This document shows positions 12,228-23,600 of a DNA stretch of 47,951 nucleotides, one piece after another. The notes under the pieces were generated by a model. That model was given only the letters and a program-made list of their open reading frames with translations, was not told the DNA's origin and made no database searches. Made by a program: the position numbers and the translations under genes. The stretch covers positions 1 through 47,951 of the forward strand of contig JARBJD010000457.1 of assembly GCA_033064195.1 (NCBI GenBank). The letters run 5' to 3'. Origin of the DNA: Blattamonas nauphoetae. Taxonomy: Eukaryota > Preaxostyla > Oxymonadida. Within the stretch, counting starts at the first letter, position 1. Every line of letters begins with the position of its first letter.

Positions 12228-13494
12228 ATGCATCAACAATTCCTTCAAACAGAAGAAGAAGAATCAGAATGGGAAAAGGAAGATGAGAGCTATGAAGAAG
12301 AGGAAGTTGAAGAATACTCCAAATTTGATGCTCCTCTTCCTCAAAAGCCTCTCCAACAACCCGACGCTGGCGGAGAAATCATCAATCCATTCACGCCACC
12401 ACTGCCTCCAGTTCCGACAAAATCGTCACCACAAACAAAAAAAAACAGAAGCAGAAATTCGGGAGGCAATCGAACGACTGACACGACAAGGAGAAGAAAT
12501 CAGAGACAAGAGAGAACAAGCAGCGAGAGAAAAAGAGAAGAACGAAACTCCAAAAACAAAACAGATAACAGAAAAGGAAAAGACAAAGATTGTGAACAAA
12601 CTGTATGAAGACGCCAAACGACGAAACGAAGAACAGCGGAAGAAAGAGGAAGAGAAGAGAAGACAACAAGAAGAAGAAGAAGCGAAATTGGAGAAAGAAG
12701 TGAAAAAGAAGTATGGAAAAGCAACTCAACGAAACTACGTCCATTATAGGGAGCTCACTCTTCAGATCGGATGAACGACACCACACACACGTCCGGCACA
12801 GCAAACGAACAATCAAAACAATCACCACATTCATCGCCGAAAAAGAAATTTGAAAATGTCAGAACAACTCATCGTGATTTCTCGCAGGAGTCGTTTCCAC
12901 AGTTGAAGCGAGGGACACTGGAAGCTCAGGAAGTGAGGAAACGAAGCGATCACACCACACAAATCTCGCAGGAATTAACTGAAAAGATGGAAAAAGAAAT
13001 CGCACAACAGAAGTACCTTGAAGGAACCAAGAAAAACCGGAAAGAACGGTTGGACAACGAACGCGACGAGAAGGAACAGTCGAAACCAACATTCCGAAAG
13101 CGAATTGTGCTCCCTTCAGACGAAATATCACCAAAGAAAGTGACATTGGAACAAAACAGAATCGACTCTCTCACAGCTCGCCTTGATCACGAAGCGAAGG
13201 AACGATCGAAAACAGCCCGCTCAGACAAGAAATCACACAAGATTGTGGAACAGAAGCAACGGAAGCGGATTGACGAGGTGTTTCTTCATTTAGTTTCTGG
13301 ATTAGGAGAGTGGAAAAGTGAGAATGTTGGATCCCCAAATTTACCCGACGATGGGGAAAACCACACCACCTCACAACAAAATCAAGAAACGGAAGCCCTT
13401 TTGAATGTGACAGAGCTTAGAGTGGTCATTTCTCTCTCCCAACCATCCACCTCAATCAGAAAATGGAAAAACTTGAACAAACCGCATTTCGAAA
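12228..13494 (+). pseudogene. Charged coiled-coil host protein, cut by a Polinton end
   Basis: The ATG at 12228 opens an acidic N-terminus (MHQQFLQTEEEESEWEKE). A Pro-rich linker follows, then a long Lys/Glu/Arg/Gln coiled coil (12440-12720, with KTKIVNKLYEDAKRRNEEQR) and a second basic coiled-coil part (12771-13300). The frame moves by one near a run of nine A bases at about 12430 and again near 12750-12770. I found no intron of fitting length, so frameshifts are likelier. The reading frame runs into the AGTAGT terminus of the Polinton at 13495, which supplies its stop. Such coiled-coil proteins in protists are often cytoskeletal, but no specific function can be named. Confidence 0.5.
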
Positions 13495-13521
13495 AGTAGT
13501 ATAGAAGGCGAATTGGGAACC
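13495..13521 (+). repeat. Polinton left terminal sequence
   Basis: It begins AGTAGT and ends GGGAACC. The complement recurs at 38794-38820 and, more diverged, at 45795-45821. An AG start is as known for Polintons. Confidence 0.7.
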
Positions 13522-13699
13522 ACGTTGGCAGAGACACCACTTCCAATGCTTTTTCTCCATGCCGATTGACAATTCAGAAAATACTTGAAGTAAAAGTCAT
13601 TTTCATTTCAGAAAGTTGTCAAACTTTGAGAAATATTCTCTTCCAGAGTTCAGTTACTTCATACTTTCAAGTTGGAAGCAAATTTTCAAAAATTTTCAA

Positions 13700-13972
13700 A
13701 AAGCAAAAACCTTGATTTTGGCGGAAGCTGGTGTATTTTTCAAGGTTCCGAAGGTTGCGACCCTTCTCATCGGTCCCTTTTAGACCGGCATCGGAACTCA
13801 TTTTTATCGGTTTGAGATCCGGAGACGTACGTTGGTCTTGCCAAGGGCCTAGACCATGCCAAAGGGCAGTGATATGTGAAATTAAATGCTTCCGCCAGGA
13901 ATTGAACTTGGGACCTTCAGCTTAGTAGTCGTAGTGCGTGCACTCACTACTACCACTAAACTATCCGGTCTT
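13700..13972 (-). mobile_element. tRNA-derived SINE candidate
   Basis: On the minus strand the head at 13970-13889 carries an A-box-like TAGTTTAGTGGTAG and a B-box-like AGTTCAATTCC spaced as in a tRNA gene. The acceptor arms do not pair, so it is not a working tRNA. The unit continues leftward to about 13700 without a gene. A single copy in the window cannot prove a SINE. Confidence 0.45.
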
Positions 13973-14050
13973 GAAAATATTCCGAAAAATCAGAAGCCTT
14001 GTACCCGAAAAGTCCTCTCACCCGTGAGGGTTCGAAGCCTCTGGCGAGAC

Positions 14051-14310
14051 TATATAGCAGATTTAAAATTTGAAAACTTTGTCAATAAATTCAATATATA
14101 GTAAAATTACTGACGTGAAAAAGTCGTGCTTTTTAACGAGGGTAAAAAAAGTGACCAAAAGAAGGAATATATAGTAGATTTGAAAATTTGAAAATGTGAC
14201 GAAAAAATCAATATATAGCAAAAATACTCCCGTGAAAAAGTCGTGCTTTTTAACGAGGGTAGAAAGGTGGACAAAAAAAGGAATATATAGCAGATCTGAA
14301 AATTCGAGGT
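14051..14310. repeat. Tandem repeat, 116-117-bp unit, about 2.2 copies
   Basis: Units start at 14051, 14168 and 14284, each with TATATAG(C/T)AGAT. Each full unit contains GAAAAAGTCGTGCTTTTTAA, which has a short internal palindrome (AAAAAG...CTTTTT). Confidence 0.8.
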
Positions 14311-14340
14311 ACAAGGCATTGGAAAAATCTGGCATTTCCA

Positions 14341-14426
14341 GGACCTCCTAGCACAGTAGGTAGAGCGGGAGGTCTAAAGGTACACTCGGCCTTTGAGCCG
14401 TGGGATCGAATCCCGCCATCGGCAAA
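14341..14426 (+). repeat. tRNA-like sequence
   Basis: It has an A-box-like TAGCACAGTAGGTAG near 14349 and a good B box (GGGATCGAATCCC, 14402-14413) followed by GCC. The would-be acceptor 5' side (GACCTCC) pairs with GGAGGTC at 14369-14375 rather than with the 3' end, so this is a tRNA pseudogene or SINE head. Confidence 0.45.
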
Positions 14427-14457
14427 ACTTTCGGCAAAATTTCAAAACGTTCACAAC

Positions 14458-14540
14458 AAAAATTCAAAAATTCAAAAATTCAAAAATTCAAAAATTCAAA
14501 TTTCAAAAATTCAAAATTCAAAAATTCAAAATTTCCAAAA
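14458..14540. repeat. AAATTC microsatellite
   Basis: A simple array of AAAAATTC-type units. Confidence 0.9.
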
Positions 14541-14545
14541 AAGTT

Positions 14546-15300
14546 GAAGTATGAAACCTCGACGTAATTTCCCTTGATACTCAGGCAAAATGGTGCCCTC
14601 GTGGCTAATGCGTAGAACGAATTGAAGGTTGGATTGGAGCGGGACGAACTGGGAGGTTGTCCCCGGGGGTTCACTGTGGGCATCACTTCAATGTGACCGT
14701 AAATCATGCCCCCCAATACCTTAGCCCTTCAAGGAATTCGCCAGCAGTAGTCATTGAGTAGGATCATGATAGAGTGATCCCCAAAGGAGTATCGGGTTGT
14801 CCTACGGTACAATCATACAAAAACTTGAAAAAGGAAATGATGAACGATTGAACGATGAAGACTTGAATGATGAATGATTGAATGACAAGTTGAAGAATGA
14901 TACCTCGACGTAATTTCCCTTGATACTCAGGCAAAATGGTGCCCTCGTGATTGATGCGTAGAACGAATTGAAGGTTGAATTGGAGACGGTGGATTTCTAG
15001 GAATCCGCCCCGGGGTTCATGTTGGCCGCACTTAGATGTGCCCGTAAATCATGCCCACCCAAGACTTAACCCTTCAAGGACTTCGCCAGCAGCAGTCATT
15101 GAGTAGGATCATGATAGATTGATCCCCAAAGGAGTATCGGGTTGTCTCATGGTACAATCATACAAACTTGAAAAATTGAATGATGAATGATTGAATGATT
15201 GAAAAATGAAAGAATGAATTGAATGAATGAATGAATGAAAAAATGAAACAAAGAAGAAAGAAACAAAAAAAGAAAGAAGCAAGATGAAAGCTGGCACAAC
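14546..15300. repeat. Two direct copies of a 280-bp repeat (R1, R2)
   Basis: R1 (14546-14826) and R2 (14891-15173) start with ACCTCGACGTAATTTCCCTT and end near CAATCATACAAA. Each is followed by GAATGATT-type low complexity (14827-14890 and 15174-15300). A third, inverted copy, R3, lies at 34343-35852 and is split by a fold-back element. No coding capacity is apparent. They lie in the left arm of Polinton 1. Confidence 0.85.
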
Positions 15301-15351
15301 AAGGAACAAGAAATAAAAAGTTCCAACACCTCACTTCACATTTCATTTATG

Positions 15352-15385
15352 ATTTTTATTTTTTTGATTTTTTAATTTGTATTAA
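15352..15385 (+). promoter_or_regulatory. T-rich upstream motif
   Basis: Runs of T broken by single A or G bases, then GTATTAA before the ATG. The same arrangement precedes most Polinton genes here. Confidence 0.55.
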
Positions 15386-15775
15386 ATGGCAACAGTGAAT
15401 ACTACATATGAACGACGTCGAACAGATGCCAAGCAAGCTTTGATTCAGTCAATGAAAGAAGAGAACTGTGAACTTGTCTCTGAGTATGTCAGACACAATA
15501 TCCCAGTCATCTATGTTCATGAAGGAGTTGAGTGGAGAATAAAGCCAAAGTTGTGGAATCAAGGGAACAGACCACACATGTCACAACGTCGACACTACAC
15601 TCAATCGTTTGTGGAGAATGAACTGAGGAAGTACAACTGTGAGCTCGTTGGTGAGTACAAGCAAGTCCTGACTCCATTCACATATCGAGAAATTGGTGGT
15701 TCTGAAGTTTTCAAAGTGCGACTAGATTCCTGGCTGAAAGCAAAGAAGAAGCCACATTGGAGGAAGTCAAAATAA
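15386..15775 (+). CDS. Small protein with two ELVxEY-type repeats (Polinton)
   Basis: A 129-residue Polinton gene. It holds two similar halves: NCELVSEYVR followed by YVHEGVEWRIKPKLWNQGNR, and NCELVGEYKQ followed by EVFKVRLDSWLKAKKKPHW. The pattern resembles the short repeats, usually with Cys pairs, that accompany nucleases in large DNA viruses and phages, but these lack the Cys. Basic residues at the end suggest nucleic-acid binding; this is inference. Close copies lie at 35927-36208 and 43158-43918, always near a Polinton end and reading inward. The T-rich motif upstream supports the ATG at 15386. The downstream gene starts 43 bp after the stop. Confidence 0.65.
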   Translation: MATVNTTYERRRTDAKQALIQSMKEENCELVSEYVRHNIPVIYVHEGVEWRIKPKLWNQGNRPHMSQRRHYTQSFVENELRKYNCELVGEYKQVLTPFTYREIGGSEVFKVRLDSWLKAKKKPHWRKSK

Positions 15776-15784
15776 TCACTCAAC

Positions 15785-15818
15785 TTTTTTTATTTTTTAT
15801 TTTTTTAATTCGTAGTAA
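15785..15818 (+). promoter_or_regulatory. T-rich upstream motif
   Basis: TTTTTTTATTTTTTATTTTT followed by an A-rich start context before the ATG at 15819. Confidence 0.55.
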
Positions 15819-16051
15819 ATGACACAACTCTGGAAAGTGAAGGAACAAATCAGAGAAGTAAGAGAACTCTTTCCAAACACCCAATTCGCATTTACTGATG
15901 GTCGAACATACAATCCAGACAGTCCATACAAGCAACATCACTATTCATTTCTCCTGGCAATGCTTCAACACCCAGATGTTGGATATCGAAATCCTAATCC
16001 AACAGCATATCTTAATATCAATTTAATTCCAAAATTCCTGAACGAAGTGAG
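15819..16051 (+). pseudogene. Polinton gene, part left of the hAT insertion
   Basis: It opens with MTQLWKVKEQIREVRELFPN and has the Polinton-type upstream motif. The hAT-type element at 16052-20643 is inserted inside it. I recognise no domain; its place directly before the polymerase region suggests it belongs to the replication genes. Confidence 0.5.
16044..16051. repeat. 8-bp target duplication, left copy
   Basis: GAAGTGAG; the same eight bases follow the element at 20644-20651. Confidence 0.9.
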
Positions 16052-16639
16052 CAGGCCTTTCCAAAAAGTCTCCATAATTTGCTCGAAATTGTTCATTTTC
16101 CACCATCGATGGCTTTTTGAGGAAAAAAGATATGTTTGAACATTCTAAAGTCATTCAGAGAGCCTGTCTACACTTACGAGCCTATTTCCTTCTGATCAAG
16201 AGAAGTTATCAATTACAGGCAAGATCGATCAAAATATCTGAAAACGGACACAATTGAGAAATCAAATCGTAAAAACTCCATCTCTGACACTTTTCAATTC
16301 ATTTCGAACACGTCTATCCCATCTCTGATTGAAATCACACTGTATTCCACTATTTTCTCTAATTTTTGTTCATCACTCTTATAGATTCGATCTTTCCGCA
16401 CAGAATACTCTTCAATGATGAAGATATTATCACTCCTCCAAGAAGTGTCACTTATTCTCTGGTATCTGATCAATCACAGCCCTCCGTCAATGTTATCAAA
16501 ACCGCCTCCAGAGGTCACTTCAGAAGATAGGATATTCATAACTTCCTCCATTTCACGCCATCCAAATCCAATACGTGCACAAAAATTCCTACGTCACCTC
16601 CACTCTCCCTGTGCATCCACAATGCTGGCTTTTTCTCTC

Positions 16640-17095
16640 AGATAATGCACACTATCCTGGTCCTTCCCCTCAAATCCAAAACACACGAAAAACACACCAA
16701 ATTTCACCCACATTTCCACTCATGCACGATGAGGATCTCACGGAACCAGTGGATGGGAGAGTTATTCCCATCACGGATACCATTCCCTTCATCCACACTA
16801 AACCAGACACCATACACAATTGAACTCAGCTATTCTTAAGGACTATCATCTGGCTCACCGTTGCCGTTCTCTTCACCATCTGTGTCGCCTTCTGGAGTGT
16901 GTACGGAGAGCTCACCACGGTGGACGTGGTATCAACGAAAGAACCTTCTTTCATCAGCCCTCCATATTTGCCACGGCAAAAAATTGCCATATTTCTTCTT
17001 TCCGACTCTATCGCCTGCAACATTCGCCACATCCCACCCCACAATCTCATCGACCTTCTCAATTTCTCTCTACGAAGCATATCAGTGTTGTAGCC
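16640..17095 (+). pseudogene. Decayed membrane-protein piece inside the hAT
   Basis: One frame gives a clear hydrophobic membrane segment at about 16835-16905 (IIWLTVAVLFTICVAFWSVY) followed by a soluble stretch ending at 17093; the upstream part continues in another frame. It looks like a carried host gene fragment of unknown family. Confidence 0.35.
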
Positions 17096-17432
17096 ATTTG
17101 TATTTTGAAGGCTGGTCAATTGTTGATTCGAATTTCGCCATTCACGACTATTCTTAATCTAGCCACAACCTCCTCAGATCCGCCGTTCTCGCCCATGGTC
17201 AAGCTTCTATCTCCGCTTTTGCAGTCTTTGAAATACAAAATCATTGACTTTTCACCAAAAGGAACAAGTTAGAGGTGATGATAATGCCACTGACAAATTG
17301 GAATCAATGAATACAGATCACTTCCCAAGTTTTCTCTAAACCACTATCTCTCCAGACAACCAATTTGGCCTTTCGTTGCTTATCATTATTTTGACTGAAT
17401 GGGGTCGATAACTCAACCAAATTGAACATCCG

Positions 17433-18805
17433 TTGGTCACAATGATCATTGAAGAGTACATTCGGATCATTTTACTTCTCTCCGTCCCCTCTCTGCCCCC
17501 TCCACCATTCGCGCAATCTCAAAGCCTTCAACATCCATTCCCATCATCCATTTCCAGCAACAATGTTGTTTTTTCAATTGTTTCGTCATACTTTGGTGTT
17601 AACCTTCCCGCCTTTGTCCTATACACAACGATGCACCTCCTCGCCGTCCTCCTCATCGTCGCTCCTCGGCACGTGTAGCCCTTCACCTCCCTCCTCTTCA
17701 CTCGCATCTTCAACAGCCTTCTGATCGACTCAAGTTCATTTCTCGCTTCTGTTCCGACTGCCTTTGAGCTCAGATCACTCTCGGTGACAACTCTCCTCGC
17801 ACCATCCCTTCCGAAGGAGACGTCCAACTATCCCTGCATTAACACTCCGCTCGAATGGCTCCTTCCCCTCTCGCAGGAACACTTCAACTCTGACCCGATC
17901 CAGGACATCCTCAAAACGGAGAGAGAGCTGTACGTGTTCTTTCTGCCCACAAAGAACATTGCGTTCATCACAGCCCTCTCAGCGTCTTTCGCCATCTCAG
18001 CCACTCCCGACAAGTTCCAATCCTTCTCCGCGTCTGCCCTGTGTGTTTTCTCACTGACCTCATCACAACCATCGAGGAAGTTGTTGCTGACGCAAGAAGG
18101 AAGACAAAGTAAAAGATTGTGATCTCGCCGTGTGGAGGAAACACTTCAGCGTTGTGGCGGATCATAAAGAACAGATCAAGATAGCATCGGCCATCTTCAC
18201 CACACTCTCCCCAAAAGAGACCTTCCAACATCTCGTCGAGAAGAACATCTTTCAGCTCGATTTCGACGAGCTTCCTCCGCCGATACTGCACTCCCTCCCT
18301 GATGCGTCTCCGGTGAAATAAGTAGAGCCGTCTGCGCCGCCATTGAAGACATATTCTCCGCGCTCAGTCATTGTCTTTCTGTGACTTGCTACGTCGAGAG
18401 AGGGACAGCTGACCGGCTGACATGCATTCTAGGCGAGATCATTGACCGCGAATGCACAGTGGACGACGCATACGTCGCTGGGTTCACGCTGACCATACTC
18501 AACTCGAACAGGCACAATATGAATGTCGACAGAAAGAGAAGATGTCACTGGACAAGTTCATCGAACAGGTCTACAGGATCGGCAATAAGGAAGTGTTCAC
18601 TAGCGACATGCTCGAGAGGCTCTTCACGTCGATCGAGCTGAACCCCTTCGTCCTCCTTCAGTCGACACCCGCTCCTGTATTCGAGCCTGTTGTCTTCCAA
18701 TCACTCACACACACTCTTCAACAGTTCCAAGTCCATTCTCTTCACTCCACCCTCCTGTCTGCCCTCGTCCCCTCGTTCTGCCTACAGTCATTCGTCATTC
18801 TCTGA
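17433..18805 (+). pseudogene. Decayed host-like coding, helical protein
   Basis: Successive plus-strand frames (17433-17724, 17784-18122, 18130-18321, 18452-18805) have an even, alpha-helical composition, with LKTERELYVFFLPTKNIAFI near 17910 and KIASAIFTTLSPKETFQHLV near 18180. This suggests one eroded helical-repeat protein. I do not recognise the family. The piece at 19434-20342 may belong to the same gene. Confidence 0.35.
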
Positions 18806-18957
18806 TCCAATCTGATCCCTATCGCCCACTCCATCCTCTGCCATCCATCCACAAATCAACTCCATCCAATCGTCATTGAGCTTCTCAACAGCCTCGCCGA
18901 GAACTTCATCCTTCATCGGCCGCACTTAAGCCTGCTCTCGAACAACGCCCTCGTAAA

Positions 18958-20342
18958 ATGCGGCTGGGCGGAGATTGCATCCTCGTTCAACTTCCTCTTC
19001 TCGATTGTCCTGATCTCGCCCGAAATGCTCGCCTCTGTTATCTCTCCCAATCAGAACAATCTGAAAGACCACATCAACCCGTCGTCACAGCCGAACCAAT
19101 GACGGAGTGGTCTGACTTGCTTGTTCGGCCGTCGACAGCAGTATCAAATCGATCAGGTTGTGAAGCAGGAGGATGCTCTTCCAGCAGCACGTCCAACATT
19201 CTCAGCGTCCGACTCGCCGACCATCTCCTCAGCAACCTCCACAACGCCCTGCCCAACTTCAGCGGATCTCAAGTCCACTCTAGTGGGATTCGTGCAACTG
19301 CAAGATCATTGACTGAAAAGAAGACAGTTGTGGGCTCTCCTCTCTTCGTTCCCATTCTCGCCTCCAACATTTCATCCACAAACCTTGAGAAAAAGACAAA
19401 CACAATTCACTTTTCTCTGAAAGGAGAGCAGACGTGTGCGATGATCTCCTCGTTCTTTTTGGGTTACTTCATCGGCGACACGGATCTGAAGTTGGAGGAC
19501 GATCGAGCGACGGAGAAAAGGAAGACTCCGGACTACGATGGATGCTTGTCTGTGAACAGCTTCTTGTCGTCACCAATGTCCCATCAGCATCGGAACCCTC
19601 GCAGATTGCACTCCAGGACAACCCAAGGCCACACCTGTGGACACCGTACTTGTGCGAGAACGTGACAGACACTCTCCATTCGAAGTCTGCCATTCTGCAG
19701 CATGTGTCTGTGATGTGTTTGGTGAATCTGGCTGGCATCTGCTTTGGCAGATGGGCAACACTCCGCTCGACTGCACAGAAGGCCATTGAGAAGACTGCAG
19801 TATCAGCCTCCTTCTCCAAGCTGACATGTGGGCTCTTCCAGGGCGCAATCATCCGTCACGTTTTCGCCACCATCCGCTCTCCGAACTGTACTGTCCACAT
19901 CCCTCTCCCCATCGTCCATCCAGCAGCAAACACAGACCCAGCCGCACCTCTTCTCCAAACCGTTCGGCCACTCACCGCGGAGAATCAGGAGATCTTCGTC
20001 CTCACACTCATCACATCGCTCTTGCACGTCACTCTTCCTGCATTGAGCAGGACGGAAGATACGAACACATCAAGTGAGGCAGGCGATGAGGTCAAGCTGA
20101 CGCCAGTAAACAACCATATTGACCCGTTCGGCATAACGTCTGTTCTGAACTCGATGCAAGAGAAGACACTGCTCATGATTGTGGATATCCTCCTACTCAT
20201 CGTCTGCGCACCAGCCAAGAACAACCAGGACAGGGTATTCACAACGTACTCGCATGTGGACGAGGCCCTCGTAGAGTCGGAGAAAACCTCGCCTGCTCCG
20301 TCCGACTCGCCGACCATCATTTCCCGGGTGTTGCTCGTATGA
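18958..20342 (+). pseudogene. Host-like open frames inside the hAT, unknown
   Basis: The longest frame, 302 residues at 19434-20342, has protein-like composition from about 19570 on, with helical hydrophobic stretches (ILQHVSVMCLVNLAGICFGR and KTLLMIVDILLLIVCAP). Its first 45 residues and the overlapping frame at 18958-19665 point to a frame change near 19450-19570. No domain is recognised. It may be the C-terminal part of the gene at 17433-18805. Confidence 0.35.
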
Positions 20343-20643
20343 TTCACTTTTACCAAAATATCAATTCTCTTTTTTATCTCAAACTCATTTATCCAACTTT
20401 GAATGTTCGTTCAAATGAATTGTGTGTGAAATGGAGCAGGTTCAAAGAGTTCTTCAACGGATAGACTTCGCATTGATGATTGACACGCAACCAAACAGGA
20501 ATGTTGGGTTCGATCACACGATCACTGCAACGATGTTACAAATTTAGAAAAGCGACCAGAATTACCACTAGTTGAATTTCTTCAGATCAAATTCTCACCA
20601 GCGACCTTTTTCTCCACCGAGCGGCCATTTTTGGAAAGCCCTG

Positions 20644-23600
20644 GAAGTGAGACATCAACGACAAATTGAACAACAACTGTTAATTCAGAAACAGAATGAA
20701 CAGAATAACAATGCATTGATGAATGAAGAGGACAAAAATATCATTCTCATTGACATGAAAGCAAATCCAAGAGTGAACGAAACTGAATCGAAAAAGGAAG
20801 AGTTCAAGATCACAAGGAAACTAAAATCAATTGAGGAGAAGTTGATAGATCACTGGATGAAGAATCTGTTGTTAATTCAGAAGAAGAATGAACAAATGGA
20901 AACAAGAGAAGTTAAGCAGTTTGATGGATTCAAAGAATGCATCTTACTCGCTGAACCAAGAGACAAACTTGCCTTCAACGAATGCCTGACAAATGCACGA
21001 AGGAAGTTCAAAAAGAATGAGGTTGAGAAGGTTGAAGACAATGGAAAACCGTATCAGTTGTACTTCCACAATCATCTGAAGAACGTTGAAGAAATCACAA
21101 CCTTCATCGAAGCAGTGTATGAAAAAAGAGAAGGATCGACCATTCAAGATCAGTATTGACTTCGGTAAGATCGTTGAAAGGAAAGACAAAGATGAGACAC
21201 TGTACAATGATTTCAGACCAGAGTTGGAGAATACATCGAAGAGTTTCCCAACAGTGATAAGAAGTGCAGAAGACATCAATGAATATTCCAAATATGCTAT
21301 CAATCTGATCAAAGAATCACAAGAGAGAACACTGATGGACACAAAGACGATGTTTATTGCATTCCACTCCATTCTGGTTGCAGTCTATCGATTCCCAGTC
21401 GCAGGAAAAGCCAATGCAATTCTCACTGAACACATTAAAACTCGAAATGTTCGATACATTGATTCCGAGTACAACATCTGCTTCTTTCAAGCACTATCGT
21501 TCCTTACACTTCAAGATGTCAAAGGCGAGAAAATCTCAATCAATATGAGGAACAGTGAGGCCTACAGATTGTTTGCACAATGGATGAATCTCACACATTT
21601 GAAGTCTCGACAATTGACTCCACATCTTCAACAATATCCTGGATTTGATATTGCCTGTGATTTGGAGAGAGCAATGCAAGTATTCAACATCACTGTTCAC
21701 ATCTATGAGTTCGATGAAGACAAGAAGAAATACTTCCTCAGTCAGTCGTACATCAACGAGAATGACGATGCGAGAGTTCTTCCACTTCTGATGATTCCAC
21801 TACCGGCAACTCTCGTTCACGTGATGTACATTGTTGATCCTGAGAAAATCACTGGATACAAGCTCTGTCCTTACTGTCAATCAAGAGGATTCCAAGTGAA
21901 GGATTCTCACTTCAAGACATCCTACGAGAAACATCTCAGAGAGTGTAAAGAAGTCGATGGAAAACATGCAAAGAAAATCTCACTTGATAAAACGCCAAGG
22001 CCGTATGTTCCACACATCCTCAACAACAAGACTCATGAATTTCTGATGGCACACAAAAGACAAGACGAATTCAAACCAACACAATACTACATCACTTACG
22101 ATTTCGAAACAATGGAAGATCTCATTCTTGACAATCTATTCTCTGATGACAATACTCAGTTGATCTCACATCTAAAACCCTTGTCAGTTGCATCAGCAAT
22201 CAAAACAAAATCAGGAGTGAAGTCAATCTACTTTGATCTTCGAGATGGAAAAGACTTTGTGAAGCAATGGATCAGAGAACTCTTCAAATATGCTGAGACA
22301 GTACGAGAGAACAACTACTACGATGACCCAGAAATACCCTCACAAAATGAAGTCAGTGTGATTGGATTCAACAGTTCCAGATTCGACATCAATCTCATCT
22401 TTCGTGATCTCGTTGACAAGGATTGGAAAGTGGTGAGCTTCCTTGGATCCACAACAAAGTATAAACAAGTGTTGATCAGGCATGAGAAGACGCAACAGGT
22501 TCTTCGATTCATTGACATGATGTCGTACACTGGACCAATGACATTGGATAATGCAGTCAAAGCCTTCGGAGGAAACACGACACTTCAGAAATCATTCTTT
22601 GCTTACGAATCATTTGATTCATCAGACTATGATTCAGTGTTGAGCAAACAAGAACCATTCTCTAAATATGAATTCTATTCCAGTCTGAACAACAGTGAAA
22701 TGTCAGACACAGATTACCAACTTTACCTTGATGATTGGAACAAGCAAGGATTCAAGAACAGATGGGATTATCTCAAGTTCTACAACATCAGAGACGTCGA
22801 ATGCATGATTGCACCACTTGACAATCTGATTGATCTGAACTTCCAATACAAAGTGGACATGTTGCACAATCTCTCACTGTCAGCAAATGCTTCTGCAATC
22901 AAGTATGCATGTGCCTACAAAGACTTTGATATTGATGCTGACTACAACGAATGTGATGATTCTGATCCAATCAAGATCACCAAACAGTACTGGAAATACA
23001 AAGTTGAAGGATACAGGTACCAAGACCAGAAAGCTCATCGCAATACTACCAACAATGTCACTGAATCTGACTACGATTGGTTTGTTCAACAATGCAAGAG
23101 AGTGTGCTATATCTGCAGATGTCACTTCACTCAAGCTGTTCGACCAACATTGGATAGAATCGACAATTCGAAAGGACATTCTAAAGAGAACGTGAAGATC
23201 TGCTGTGATTACTGCAACACCTACAAGTCAGACAAAGATGAGCATCTCACTCGATTAAGGATTCAATTGAAGAAGTACTGCATCTGGAAATCACTACCAA
23301 TGACTCTGACACATGAACAGACATATCACAAACTGAGAGCAGCAGTGACTGGTGGATTATCGAATGTTCAACATAGACAGAACATCAAAGACGTGACACC
23401 AATCACTTCTCATTTGAAGATGGTGTTGTCAAATCAACCGATACTGAACACATCATGACTCACGTTTGTGGTGTTGATTTCAACTCACTTTATCCAAGTG
23501 CTTTCTCATCTATCAAGAACAAGAACAATCCATACACTAATCACAGAATGTACATGCCAGGAAGATGTTTGTACACAGCAACAGGAGATACAGAATGTCG

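Larger units (their letters stand above)
16052..20643. mobile_element. hAT-type element, 4592 bp, carrying host-like gene pieces
   Basis: The ends are CAGGCCTTTCCAAAAA and the complement of CAGGGCTTTCCAAAAA, typical of hAT inverted ends, flanked by a perfect 8-bp duplication as hAT transposases produce. Inside I find no transposase, only decayed host-like coding stretches that are richer in C than the Polinton genes around. It is therefore a non-autonomous element, possibly a Pack-hAT. It sits inside a Polinton gene, and the perfect duplication says it arrived late. Confidence 0.8.

Noticed and set aside
12391-12834. 147-residue minus-strand frame rich in Phe, Leu and Ser
   Set aside because: It is the complement of the Lys/Glu-rich coiled coil and mimics a membrane protein only through that composition.
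14041-14560. CRISPR-like array
   Set aside because: Few, long and adjacent units without spacers; a plain tandem repeat and a microsatellite.
15109-15346. Phe/Ser-rich minus-strand frames
   Set aside because: They are read from GAATGATT-type low complexity.
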